DNA of 64,000 nt from the NCBI GenBank assembly GCA_031761405.1, contig JASEVX010000011.1, forward strand, positions 31,240,936-31,304,935, in the 5' to 3' direction. A program made the position numbers and the translations under genes. The notes beneath the pieces were generated by a model. That model saw nothing but the letters and a program-made list of their open reading frames with translations, was not told where the DNA came from and did not search any database. The stretch is from Serripes groenlandicus (Eukaryota; Mollusca; Bivalvia; Cardiida; Cardiidae). Shown here in pieces: positions 50,991 through 62,619 of the stretch (position 1 is the first letter of the stretch; each line of letters begins with the position of its first letter).

Positions 50991-51721
50991 GAATCAATAA
51001 ACTGAAATATATAAGGTATTTGTACATTTGACATTAGGTATCCTGACAAAGATTCTTTTCTTTTAATATTGAAACAGGAACAGGATATCGCCCAATTTAT
51101 ATTGCATTTTAAATTCAATTCAATTTTAACACAACGAGAACGAAAAAGCAAATACTCTTAATTAATAAAGAAAATCAAAGAATGACTTCCATAAATGAAA
51201 CTATCGTACATGTATTATATTTATTTTTGCCACAATACATAGTTCACACAACTATAATAAGTATCTCACTTGTCGGCCATTTTGATAGGCAAATTTACTA
51301 TATGTTAAATAGAGAAATATCAAATATAGTTGAATTGAACAATTGCATGTGAACAAATAATGAATATAATCACATCATACAAAGGCATCAACGACATATG
51401 GTTTTCGAACTCAAATTCCTTGTTGTTTTCCTAATTATCACATTTAAAAAAAAAAAATCTCTATTAATACTTATCATATTTGCTTACCAAAATGGCAGAC
51501 AAAGTAGATAATGATTGTATTTATGGGAACTTTGTACTGATGAAAGAAGGGTTTACGTAAAGTGGATAGAAGGCTTAAACGTTGTATAATTTAGTAGGAG
51601 AGTAACGAAGCCGTATATGGTATCTTAACATGTAATTCGATCCAAACAAAGTGAATAAAAATACGAAATTGCATGATCTCGTCTCCCGCTGTGCAAGAGA
51701 CGGTGCATTATATTTAAGTTA

Positions 51722-51910
51722 TAGGAATATTCCGTGACCGAGTGGTTAGCGTTAGGGACTAGGAACAGGGCGTGCCAGGTTCGATTCCCAGTCGCGGCGG
51801 TTATGGTGGAGTGGAGTGCCCATGGGCAAGGCACATTTCAACGCCTAGTACTGGAATCGTCAATAAGTTAACTGTCGCCGTGATATAACTGAAATAATGG
51901 TGAAAACAAA
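51722..51910 (+). mobile_element. tRNA-derived SINE, third head type
   Basis: A box 'gtgaccgagtggttagcg', B box 'aggttcgattccc', spacer 'gcccatgggcaaggcac', and the common 3' domain 'aactgtcgccgtgatataac'. Same head type as 53950-54155 and 38341-38548. Confidence 0.8.
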
Positions 51911-51914
51911 AATA

Positions 51915-52620
51915 ATTAAGTTTACTTTCTGCGTGAACTCACTGATTATCATGGTGAAATATGATATGTCATGTTCTAATGATAATGCTGTATGACAATT
52001 GTGGACAAAATAGTTTGTGCAACTACGTTAACAAATTTAGCTATCGAAATAGTGCACTAGATTTCCCTTTAAGAACATTTATTTTTAAATTTGGCGTTTG
52101 GATAAATTCTTTCACATGCAACTATAACTCTGACTTCCAATTTAAAAAAAAGTAAAACCCATTTTTGACCTGGTCGATTCAGATTTAAATAGTGCATTAA
52201 ACTAATTGGTATTGGTTATGCTGAAGAGAGCACTGACATGTATATAGTTGAGCCGTTCCACGAGAAACTGTTCGAAACAAGTTTAGTTAGAAACAATATC
52301 TATTTGCTAAAACCTGGTGAATTGAACGTAAATTCCACACATCCTACGGGTAAATGGATATGGCTACTGACAACCTTTCATTACTCTTGCACGCAACTTT
52401 AACCACCATTTCCAACATACAACAAATGCTTTGAAAATATCTAAGCTAAATGATGGAAAATCTCCATAAAGAACATTTTAATATTATTAGCAATGATCCC
52501 CTTTTGCCGCTATGTTTTCAATATTCGACTGTAAAAGAGGCGTCAAAAAGACGTTTTTTTTTTGCAATACAAGGTTTGTATTTCTGTTGTGTTTTTTTGG
52601 AACATTCAGGCATTGTTATT
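51915..52620. other. Stretch with only a MITE relic
   Basis: Around 52400-52560, 'ccatttccaacatacaac' and 'ctccataaagaac' resemble a decayed TTAA-MITE. 'gttgagccgttccacgagaa' at 52248 matches the end of the 39978 element. No exon seen. Confidence 0.4.
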
Positions 52621-52624
52621 TTTG

Positions 52625-52960
52625 AGACAGCTCATCTTGCATTATTCTAGACAAGTATCTTTAAATCCGTTTTTAATGAAAACAGGGATTTAACAAATAA
52701 ATCATTATAAATCATCAGAGGAACGTGCTCTTGAATTCAGCATGAGATATAATAAGGTCCTAGAGGAAAGCGGATTCAAAGGTTCATGATCCGAAAATGA
52801 TGTGTAGCCTCGATCTCCACTGGCAGATAAACAACATGTATATGACATAGACCCACCAGTTTGTGATCCTTACATTTCCGGCTCAATCACTCATCATGAT
52901 AGTTCTTGCCACAGGCATCACAATCATTCATCTATGATAAAGCGACAGATTAGAAACTAA
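52625..52960 (+). repeat. Segment paralogous to 62620-62940
   Basis: Shared blocks in the same order are 'cgtgctcttgaattcagca', 'gagaaagcggatt'-like sequence and 'tctatgataaagcgacag'. This continues the collinearity of 47.1-50.2 kb with 61.5-62.4 kb. Confidence 0.75.
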
Positions 52961-53226
52961 ATAGTCGTGTTTAGGGTTAACCAAACAAGATAGGGTTCAT
53001 ATGTCTGATACAGTTCACGTCAAATTAGAGAAGGATGTGCTTAACTTTACGTATTTATTAAACAACCGGCTTGTTTGTTCCAACACTCGCCCAAAGGATC
53101 GTTTCTGGAGTAATTAATCTACGACGAGATTTGATGCTATCTTCTTGAGCTGACGGAAGCAGAAAAAAAAATCTTATTCGGGTCGGGTGTCGTTTGGGGT
53201 TAGCCTTTACAGTTGTGGAGAAAATG

Positions 53227-53444
53227 TTAACCCTTTCCCACATACAACCATGCAGCAGACGTCTTTGAAAACATACCCGAAAACAAATAATGGAAACTCC
53301 CTTTAAATGAAAGCACAATCATTGAATAGAGTTAAAAACATTGTGACCAAAGGAAAAAATGCAATTTCTTCTTTTGTCACCATGTTTTCAAAAAGCCATC
53401 TATTGTAGAGGCGTCAGAAAGCGTCTATATGAGTAAAGGGTTAT
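53227..53444 (-). mobile_element. TTAA-MITE, full length, diverged
   Basis: It runs 'ttaaccctttcccacatac' to 'atatgagtaaagggttat', hairpin shortened. Confidence 0.78.
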
Positions 53445-53694
53445 CAACGTGAGCAACTAAAGACTGCTTAAAAGCAATATAGGCATATTCGAAGACAAGA
53501 GTTAACACGTAAAACGCCAAACTCCTGATAACAGGGCTCGAATCCTATACGAGAGGAATCAACCTCGGTATATTGTCAATGCATTCGGCGTATGTACTTG
53601 TTGAGTATCCAGGGTGTACATAATGAGCTATATAGGATACCATGTGTATATGTACATGTACCTAGCGTCTACATCAATCAGCATTCTTAATTTA

Positions 53695-53825
53695 TTGTTT
53701 GGGGTTTAGCGCCGTTTTTAACAATTTCTCAGTTATATCACGGCGGCCAGTTCACCTACTCATGCATTTCCAGGTTTTCTCACACAAGTACTCCACACAA
53801 CAATCTTCCCAAGCAATCATCATTC
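53695..53825 (-). mobile_element. SINE, 3' half
   Basis: Minus strand: 'aacggcgctaaacccc', 'ggccgccgtgatataac', 'gggaagattgttgtgtgg'. Confidence 0.65.
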
Positions 53826-53949
53826 TTAAAGTAGCGATAGTCTTCTTGGTGATCAATTCAAAGTAATTCAGGCCTGGGTTCATAACAGTGACATTGACTT
53901 ATGATATACTTGCTCCCCTACACAAATGATGAACTCCCTACATATATAT

Positions 53950-54160
53950 GGAGGAATCCGCCGTGGCCGACGGGTTAGCGTCGGGGATTTTGAATCGGTT
54001 GTCCCTGGTTCGATCCCCTGGCTCATAGGCAAAGCTCGTTTCCTAGCCTTTGACTCGTTTGTCTACCAAGGGATCTTGAATAAGTGAACTGTCGCCGTGA
54101 TATAACTGAAATAATGTTGAAAATGGCGTAAAACCCCAATAAAACAAACAAACAAACACA
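53950..54160 (+). mobile_element. tRNA-derived SINE, third head type, complete
   Basis: A box 'gtggccgacgggttagcg', B box 'ggttcgatcccc', common 3' domain 'aactgtcgccgtgatataac' and 'ggcgtaaaaccccaa', tail (aaac)n. Confidence 0.85.
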
Positions 54161-54221
54161 CATGTATATGTCGGCTTATCATTAAGTCGAATTTCATCAA
54201 CATTGGGATGTATTTGCAAAG

Positions 54222-54248
54222 GTGACAATGACAATGACAATGACAATA
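54222..54248 (+). repeat. (TGACAA)n microsatellite
   Basis: Four to five tandem TGACAA units. Confidence 0.8.
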
Positions 54249-54707
54249 TTTTATTGACATAAGGCTGTATTTGCAAAGGTGCAATTATGGAACACATCTT
54301 TCAGATTCTGACAGACGGCGACATAGACATTGACTTAGTACTTACAGGTTGTCTTATGTAAATACCGTCTTATCATTAATATTCACAACACTTGTTTATC
54401 CGCTTATGCACTCTAGTTTTTTCAAGTAGATGAATATATGCGTGCAAATTCTTTCAGTCTGATCTCGATCGAAGCTAATTGCTAGCAACTTGTTCGTTTA
54501 TACACAGAGATGGTCAGGTAATTTGTCATGGTTGTGAACTATTTGAGGCTACAATTCAATTGTTCAACCACTTAGAACTAAGGCTTTACTACCTGTTATC
54601 ATCGAACATAACACTTTGATAAGACTATGTGTATACACAGGTTCGCTTGAGTTTTCACTTTTATGAATTGCTGTCGAACTATTTTAATCAGACGCATTCA
54701 TTCGCAA

Positions 54708-54995
54708 CTGTCTCGTCTGAATATACATTGTTTGCAAAAGCCTTTAATAAACTTTGGCAGCGAAAGAGCTAAACATATAAACATTAAACATAATCTAAGG
54801 TTGTATATAATATCAGTAAAATTTAATGTTTATATTGCAAACAATGCATATTTCAGGCGAGACAGCTCGTTACGAGCTGTCTCGCCTGAATATACTTTGT
54901 TTGCAAAAGCCTTTAATTGCTTTTGGCAGTGAAAGAGCAAAACATATAAACATTTAATATCATATACGGTTGTATATAATATCAATGATTCTGTT
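54708..54995. repeat. Direct repeat pair around a perfect 39-bp palindrome
   Basis: 'tttgcaaaagcctttaat' and about 100 following bases occur at 54729 and again near 54899. Between them lies a perfect inverted repeat with 19-bp arms and a single central base (54852-54890, core acagctcgttacgagctgt). Confidence 0.85.
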
Positions 54996-55147
54996 CTGTG
55001 ATCGTAATTACAGAAGGACGGTTGTTGCATACCTCAGCTAATCTGTCTGGCAGAAAAGAAAACTGATAGGACAAGTTCTTTTCCCAAAGGAAGGTTGAGG
55101 AAATATTGTAGTGCACTTGTTGACTGGCACTATCTGGCATTTTTTAC

Positions 55148-55234
55148 AGACATAAAGGGATACGACGATGCCTTTTCAAGTGTAGCCTTAGACATTTGCT
55201 ATATAAACGACGCTTTGTTCAATCCGAATGTAGG
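55148..55234 (+). CDS. Possible isolated exon
   Basis: It is bounded by a strong acceptor (catttttttacag/ac) and a consensus donor (atgtag/gtaagtg). It stays open through DIKGYDDAFSSVALDICYIN. No family is recognised. It may belong with the coding relic at 55870-56348, but the phases do not give a clean join. Confidence 0.3.
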
Positions 55235-55869
55235 TAAGTGTACTCTATGGATCACAACATATCCACGTATACATATATGCTATTGGCAAGAGAATAACTA
55301 GACTATACCATAATTTATCTTTTCCCGCTCGCGGACGCATTTTGATGTATTTGAATCAGACGAACTTTCAAAAAGATGTGGCCGAGGGAACACTTTATTG
55401 CAGAATTGTCGCGTGTGGTATAGGGATTAAACGTAGCAAAAGAACTGATATTTATATACCGTGATTTCAGTTTAAATTAATGTTTTTGGCCTGGGGCTTT
55501 AGTAATAAAACCATTTCTTCGGAGTTGGCAGCCTGCCAATTGCAGTTAACACCCAACAACGCATTTTAGGGTGAGACTGTGCGAGTTCATCATGGATTCA
55601 ACAAAACTGATTAATAAGGTTAAGATCTCCAAAAAGAAAGATCATTGTAAAGTTGTTGGAACATCAGTGAAACAAATCAAAATTTAAGGCGTGAGTACTT
55701 CAATAATAAATGCTTTAGAAATTAATGCGCCGAGAGCGTGGCAATTTTAACAGAGGGGCGGGGGCTCCGTAGGGCCCGTGCGACGAAACATTGTCACCAG
55801 TACTGAAACAGCAGGCGTTTTCAGGAAGCTGCGGCTATTGGTTAATCCGTCGGCATAATACCTATTTTA

Positions 55870-56348
55870 CCCGGTTTGTGTAGCCGACAGACACGCCGTA
55901 ACAACAACCCCGATGATACTCTGGAGGAATATAATACGCCTGTTATAACTATCCCATCCTTGGATCAGCTGCTCCAAAATACTTCATACGATTTACCTCA
56001 CTTCAGCAGCGGGCTACAACGACATTCGTACTGTTCCCGCCAGTTGATATAGCACTTAACAACGAGTCGGTAAACTTTATAAGGGAAGACCTGCCATCGG
56101 ACGACACCCAAGGTGTAAATCGCGTGGGGTATCACCCTTATCTTACCGACCAGTCAACCATTGAAGACTTGATTAAGAAAGTCAAGCGATTGGAATGTCC
56201 ACAACATTTGTTGGATAGCGATCACATTTTTGCTGACAAGTTGCGAGTTCTAAAAAAGAATTTCAACTATTGGCCTCGTGAATTGCTACTGAAGATCATC
56301 AATGGCGAAGAAAATGCTTACAGGAATGTGCCTTATTTCTGCACATAG
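55870..56348 (+). pseudogene. Coding relic of unknown family, frame-shifted
   Basis: A first frame (about 55885-56033) reads protein-like NPDDTLEEYNTPVITIPSLD and onward. After a frame change near 56005 a second frame continues to TAG at 56348. It passes through VGYHPYLTDQSTIEDLIKKV, helical charged sequence and NYWPRELLLKII. There is no ATG and no signal that would explain the change as an intron. The composition is unlike the surrounding repeats. The family is not recognised; a decayed host gene or an old transposon gene are both possible. Confidence 0.35.
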
Positions 56349-56467
56349 AGATATGGATATCAACAGTTATGTTTTCAAAAGTCTTCTGTTGCAGATTAAG
56401 ATTGTTTTCAAAAGCATATTTATGAATTAAAAATATAGCCTACGTAGTATCATTTAAGCCCCAGTCA

Positions 56468-56724
56468 CAATTACCTTGCGAGTAGGATTTCTATGCACTT
56501 TCGGCCGGAACCATTCGGGACTCCTCGCGGGCATCGAGGTATTTTAAACTCGGACATAAATCCTCATCGCAAACTGATCGCACATTATTCGGTTGATGAT
56601 CGGCACATATCGGGCGAGCGCCGGGCCAAATTCGCCGCTCAGAGCCCGGCCGGAAATCGAGCAGATATTGACCGGGGAAAGGCCGGCGTCTGACCAACCA
56701 CCCACTGTGGCTCGCAGGTAATAA
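56468..56724. mobile_element. GC-rich palindromic element
   Basis: 'attaccttgcgag' (56470-56482) and its near-inverse 'ctcgcaggtaat' (56711-56722) bound a GC-rich segment that contrasts sharply with AT-rich flanks. Internal 'gggcgagcgccgggcc' and 'gagcccggccgg' are partly self-complementary. No open frame is convincing. Confidence 0.45.
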
Positions 56725-56801
56725 AAGCCGGCTCATCGCATCATTCATCAGATTATCCAGTTGCGCTCTTCACAGAAGGTAACAATTTAATACACAATTT
56801 A

Positions 56802-57059
56802 TCACAAAAGTGTCAGAGTAACAGTACTACAAGATGCCCTAGAAATGAAGGGAGGACTGAAGGAGAAGGAGAGGGCAGTAACACACCAGAGAGGGAGAGT
56901 GGCAGTGAAGTTAATGAGACCATGTCTCTCATCTTCAGCCACCAATGCACCAAGAACTAAGTTGTAGCGGTACGGTGCAAACATTAACCTCTCCATCAAC
57001 CGGGCGACCCGATCGCGCTGTGCAGGTGCCCGCAAGCGATGTGGAGGTATCAACGGCAT
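56802..57059 (-). other. 85-codon minus-strand frame, unassigned
   Basis: It encodes an Arg/Leu-rich start (PPHRLRAPAQRDRVARLMER) and a hydrophobic middle. It begins exactly where a dispersed 'agaatgtttgtcttaatgat' repeat starts (57062), so the boundary looks like an insertion junction. No known domain is recognised. Confidence 0.25.
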
Positions 57060-57061
57060 TC

Positions 57062-57185
57062 TCGTCAGAATGTTTGTCTTAATGATATCTAAGTCAAGTT
57101 CGAATATGGGTCATATTTGGTCAAAAACTAGGCCACTAGGCCAAATTGGAGGGAAATATTGTTAACACTCTGGAGGCTGCAGTTT
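57062..57185. repeat. 'aggccactaggccaaat' repeat unit
   Basis: One unit related to the arrays at 20690 and 28285. Confidence 0.65.
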
Positions 57186-57189
57186 TCGG

Positions 57190-57825
57190 CGATAGTTGTT
57201 TAACCTCAGTTTTGACCTAGATGTTAAACAAATGATCTAGATTGTAGACCAATTAAATGTTGTATTTAATGAATAATGTCGAAAAAATAAAGGAAATGAA
57301 ACGTTTTGATTGGTTCATAGTTACGTTTGCGATCCTACGAGAGGCACTAATAAGATGAAGTTTTAAAATGAAATGTTCTGCATACTAACTTTTAATTGTT
57401 TTCATTAAGAAATAAATTTCAGTGAAACAATCAGTGAAAACGTATGAAATATAATATTTAAGAGCAAAATATTAATTATCTTTGAAACATGATAAGTTTT
57501 CAGTTATTTATCGTCAATTGAAATTGATACACCTCTTGGGAGCCTCGCGTAATCTCCAGTCATGCGGCGTATTCTCGGCCTTGATAATCTATTTATAGAA
57601 ACTGAAGCTGGATGGAGATGGCCGATTAGCCTTTGGTGAACACATATATTATTGCGCAAATGTTATAATTCACGGAAAATTACTGACTGTTTTGATTATT
57701 AATAATTATTTACATATTGACGATAAATATTGAAGTCAAATAATATGCGCATGTTCCATCTTTTTAGTATTTTCTCATATTGATCGACGTTTATCTTTTT
57801 TAAAGATATTTCTTGTTTAACTTGA
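57190..57825. other. Gene-free stretch
   Basis: AT-rich; no exon, RNA gene or element with ends recognised. Confidence 0.4.
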
Positions 57826-58230
57826 GCATGTTGAAACTGTATCAGAATGTCTGTCTTGATGATATGTACGCCAGGTTTGAATATTGGTCATGCCCGTTCA
57901 AAAACTAGTTCACTAGGCCAAATTGAAGGAAAGTCTTGTCAACACTGTGGAAGCCACATTTTTTAAAATTTTGTCAGAATGTAGGTCATGCCGGGTTAAA
58001 AACTAGGTGACTAGGACAAATTAAAGGAAATTATTGGCAATACTCTGGAGGCCGCACTTTTTGCTTCAGCAGCTTGAAACCTTTTTAGAATGTTTGTATC
58101 GATGATATCCAGTCCATGTTTGAATATGGTCATTAGGCCAAATGAAGGAAAAATCTTGATAACCCTCTGGAGGTTAAACTTTTGAATATTTGTCAGTATA
58201 ATTGTCTTGATAAGTTTTGCATTATTCAAA
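57826..58230. repeat. 'aggtcactaggccaaat' repeat array, about three units
   Basis: Phrases 'gagcatgttgaaactg', 'tgatgatatgtacgcc', 'tagttcactaggccaaatt' and 'ctctggaggccgca' repeat with divergence. Confidence 0.7.
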
Positions 58231-58373
58231 CACTTTCTCCCAGTCTAGTACATGGTTTAAAGAATTATTTGTACTTGATGGAAGTTGATTTAACATTCAA
58301 ATATTTCTCAATATAATAAGGCAGAAACTTCAGAATATTCTGCCTAAACCTGCTGTCAAATTTTCCCTTGATT

Positions 58374-58410
58374 ACTGATGCCGCGCTTCTGCGCGGCGTC
58401 AGTATTGAAT
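58374..58410. repeat. GC-rich hairpin
   Basis: 'ctgatgccgcgcttctgcgc' with 'ggcgtcag' forms a stem with a short TTCT loop in AT-rich surroundings. It may be the tip of a palindromic element. Confidence 0.5.
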
Positions 58411-58773
58411 AGGTTTAAATTTTGTACCATGGGGTGACGTAATCGAAAATGGAGCAATCAACATCATTATTGTAAAGAAAAACTCTTTAATATGTTTGAA
58501 AAAACAACCTTTATGAATCAATAAATTGTATTAACTGATTTAAGAAACATCAAAATGCAAATTACGTATGTCTTCTACCGTTATTACAAATCTTTAGACA
58601 CATTTAATTTGTATTTAATAACTTTTCCATTACTTCATAGGCTTAGCTTTTTTTAATAATTTGATTTACGGCCCTGACGACACGGTTCATCAAAGCTCAG
58701 AAAAAAAGTTCACTTTTCCCCAACTTCCTAGGCTACGCTTTTTTAATTGTTTGGTTTATGGCCCCAAATTTCG

Positions 58774-60425
58774 TTGTATTCCTGCTATATGTTGACTATA
58801 CATGTGAACTTTTTCTTTTAATTTTATAAATGCTCAATTTTGACCATAAATATCTTTAAACTTTTTAAAATGACTTCGTATTTTTTTGTTTATATACTCG
58901 CGTTTTTGTTATCATGTTATCATACTTCTGCTAAACTGGAAGGCGAATATACTTCCCCCTCTCCTTCCAAAGCTTGTGTCACACTTATAATTAGAGGCAT
59001 TACACCTTAATATATGTTAATATTTAAGCACCTATGTTTTTGTTTTATCTAATTGATCTAGTTAGAGCAGATTTAAACCGTTTATTTGTAAAAAAATAAG
59101 AAACTTCAGCTTGTATTACACATTATAGTTGCAGTCAATGTTAAGCAAACTGTAAACGAAATGGTTTCAGGACTAAACTTGTCATTTCACGACTAAACTT
59201 CACATGCTGAATATCACAGAGATCGCGGCATATAAAACATCTAATCCCTACGTTAAAATTGACCTATTCTGCTCTTGGTAACCTTTTATTATATAGTAGC
59301 CAGGTGAGCAATATAGGCACGTCTTGGCCTTCTTGTTTAAAATAAAGATACATTTGGCCTTCTTGTTCGAAATATTTAAATCCTGTTTGTTTGCACAGGT
59401 TATTTAAATGACTGAACTGCTTTTGCTTCCTTTAAGTCATGCTTCAAAATAATGCACGGTGTCTTTGATGCTTTGCATCAATATTTGTCTTGTTCGTGTC
59501 TTAAATGTGTATACTTGTGACCTCTTGCACTCAGGTGAGCGATACAGCCGACAATGTCCTCCTGTTTTCAAATTGCAATTTTCATAATATTTTCTATTTT
59601 TGATATGAGCTTTCAACTTCTTACCAATAAAAACATAAACATAAGCTGCAATTGTTATTTCCTTTCACATTTTCCCTACTTATCCAACCTTCCTGCAACG
59701 CCTAGACCGTCAACCTCGTGCTTTGATTATATATCAAAATATATATTCCAATGTGTAAATATATTCTTGGGTACTTTGTCGAGAAAATGCCTCGACGGTT
59801 TAAGTGTTGACAGAATAAAACCCTTACATACGATCATGCTTTACGCGATATTAAAATTCATTTTAAACGTGCATTTGTGCAATCAACATTCTTAGAGAAG
59901 CGATATTCTTCTTGGTCTTCGGTCGCTTCTCCTCTATCAAGTGTTAATGTTTATGCAATAACGTATCAAAGGTGAAGCGAAATCGCATTTGAAACAAGAC
60001 AACAATGAAGACGATGGAAGTGCAAACAAATACGCTCGTCTCAAATTCCAGATGTTCTGTAATTGTGACACGGCTCAGATTTACCTACGTAGCCATCGAC
60101 CATTTTGAGTATAATTCTCTTTGAGATGTTTGCATTTTAGTAAAAGCTTACCATAAAGATATACTGGATTATTCAAATTATTGCACTTATAACAGTGTGG
60201 TTAGATAAATGAATAGTATGCAACTTTCGTGATTGTTAACGTACGTAACGACACACACGCGAACAAACAAAACAACAACTATTAACACAATTATCACTCA
60301 TAAATAACTTTAATACTAAAAGTTCTTCATTTGCCTTCCTTTGAGTTATGGCACCTGGTTAAACACAAAAGGCGTAAATACATAATTAAGACAGTAAACC
60401 TAGGTTTCTTTGGAATTATTGACAT
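58774..60425 (+). repeat. Tandem duplication, copy A
   Basis: Copy A covers 58774-58880 plus 59613-60425 of shared sequence, with 732 bases between them that are absent from copy B. The shared 812-base part (59614-60425) differs from 60571-61382 at only about ten positions. The open frame 59554-59895 shares its C-terminal 90 or so codons with 60559-60852 because of this. Confidence 0.92.
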
Positions 60426-60464
60426 ATTGACGTTCCTCCCCACACAGTTTTTTCATTCAGACCA

Positions 60465-61382
60465 TTGTATTCCTGCTATATGTTGACTATACATGTGAAC
60501 TTTTTCTTTTAATTTTATAAATGCTCAATTTTGACCATATATCTTTAAACTTTTTAAAATGACTTCGTACCAACTTCTTACCAATAAAAACATAAACATA
60601 AGCTGCAATTGTTATTTCCTTTCACATTTTCCCTACTTATCCAACCTTCCTGCAACCCCTAGACCGTCAACCTCGTGCTTTGATTATATATCAAAATATA
60701 TATTCCAATGTGTAAATATATTCTTGGGTACTTTGTCGAGAAAATGCCTCGACGGTTTAAGTGTTGACAGAATAAAACCCTTACATACGATCATGCTTTA
60801 CGCGATATTAAAATTCATTTTAAACGTGCATTTGTGCAATCAACATTCTTAGAGAAGCGATATTCTTCTTGGTCTTCGGTCGCTTCTCCTCTATCAAGTT
60901 TTAATGTTTATGCCATTACGTATCAAAGGTGAAGCGAAATCGCATTTGAAACAAGACAACAATGAAGACGATGGAAGTGCAAACAAATACGCTGGTCTCA
61001 AATTCCAGATGTTCTGTAATTGTGACACGGCTCAGATTTACCTATGTAGCCATCGACCATTTTGAGTATAATTCTCTTTGAGATGTTTGCATTTTAGTAA
61101 AAGCTTACCATAAAGATATACTGGATTATTCAAATTATTGCACTTATAACAGTGTGGTTAGATAAATGAATAGTATGCAACTTTCGTGACTGTTAACGTA
61201 CGTAACGACACACACGCGAACAAACAAAACAACAACTATTAACAAAATTATCACTCATAAATAACTTTAATACTAAAAGTTCTTCATTTGCCTTCCTTTG
61301 AGTTATGGCACCTGGTTAAACACAAAAGGCGTAAATACATAATTAAGACAGTAAACATAGGTTTCTTTGGAATTATTGACAT
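60465..61382 (+). repeat. Tandem duplication, copy B (732 bases shorter)
   Basis: It starts 'ttgtattcctgctatatg' as copy A does at 58774. It jumps at 60569/60571 from the equivalent of 58880 to that of 59614, then runs to 'aattattgacat'. A 39-base spacer separates the copies. The junction has no GT...AG boundary, so it is a deletion and not intron loss. Confidence 0.92.
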
Positions 61383-61493
61383 GATAAGAACTGGACACAT
61401 TTTAACTGTACCAATCTCTACTCATCAACGAGAGTATATTATCGTACGTTTATCTATCACTGTAGGCACTTATGTTTTTCTGTTATTACTAGG

Positions 61494-62350
61494 ATAAGAA
61501 CCGAATAACCCGTCAGGTACGGAATCATTACCACAGGCTTTAACAAAGGTAGAGGTGCCACGCCCCCTCCCTCCTTGTCGCCAAGGGGTGTCAGGGTGGT
61601 TATATGACGTTATCAGCATTAATGTATTGGTGCTACTGGGAATTTGAAAAAGGAGGCGATATGATAAAGCTGCAAAACTGAGTAGGCGTACGACGTTCGA
61701 GCGAATATACTAAAACATGTTCATCTCATTTCGAAGGAGCTACTATTATTCGGTACCTCGACGGTATTTAGGCATGACAGCAATATTGGCTTTAAAAAAA
61801 GTATTGGGCATTAGTTGGAAGAACATGTGGGTAATGCTCGGGTCTTATGATTATCATTATTAATATACATTGAACTTTAATGATGAAAAACAATGAATCC
61901 AATTCGTTGATACTTTGAACTAATATCGATTGTTTGCCTCAGTAACTTTGATAAGATAAAGTGGTTCATTTTTATCTAGGAAAAGCATTGGTTTCTCATC
62001 ATTCTGAATGAAACACGCCTACTCTTGTGTATATAGGTGCCATTTAGACCGTCGTTTCGTTGGTAAATTAATTTCCGATGAGGTTTAATGCTGGCCTTAT
62101 TGATTCGTTAATGTTTATTCACTTGCAGGCCCACTTTGACATTTTTATTTCAGCGGAAGGCGTTTGACTACTTAGATGGAAAAGAACAAATTGCTCGTCG
62201 TGAGTAATTTCTCATTTACGCTAAACAAAATTAAAATCGCTTCTAATACAATGTATTGTACAGTAATTGTTACTTGTATTTATAAAGGTTTACCTTATTT
62301 GGAAGGCATGTACAAATGTTGCAATGCAGATATATTCTATAGGAGAAAGG
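61494..62350 (+). repeat. Single-unit paralogue of the minisatellite locus
   Basis: 'gccaccctctttgtcgccaa' and 'cgccaaggggtatcg' of the array locus correspond to 'ccctccttgtcgccaagggg' here (about 61570). One diverged 66-bp-like unit ('gttatcagcattaatgtatt ... tggtgctactggg') follows, then matching right flank ('catctcatttcgaaggag', 'ttggtaaattaatttccgat'). Confidence 0.8.
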
Positions 62351-62619
62351 GTAAAATGGATTACAAGTTATTCTCTGATTTCGTATATGGTAATGTAAAT
62401 CAAGACAATCAAGGTTGCCCTTGCAATGAGGTACACATGACTAAAAGTGCGTATAGTTCTTGAGTGACATGTCTTACACGAGTTTCAATTCAAGGCTCGT
62501 GAGTCTGAACCCCGGTACAGCGGTTGCTTCATCATTCGGTTGTTTTGCAATATGTCAGGTCTGTATTTCTCTTCCGTCTATTGCATTTAGATATCTGGCT
62601 TTCGTTTTAAAAAAAAAGA

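Noticed and set aside
58881..59612. Intron lost in copy B of the tandem duplication (retrocopy)
   Set aside because: The missing 732 bases are not bounded by GT...AG and the duplication includes non-transcribed-looking flank, so a simple deletion fits better.
59554..59895. 113-codon frame repeated at 60559-60852
   Set aside because: Conservation is explained by the ~99% identical tandem duplication, not by selection; no domain is recognisable.
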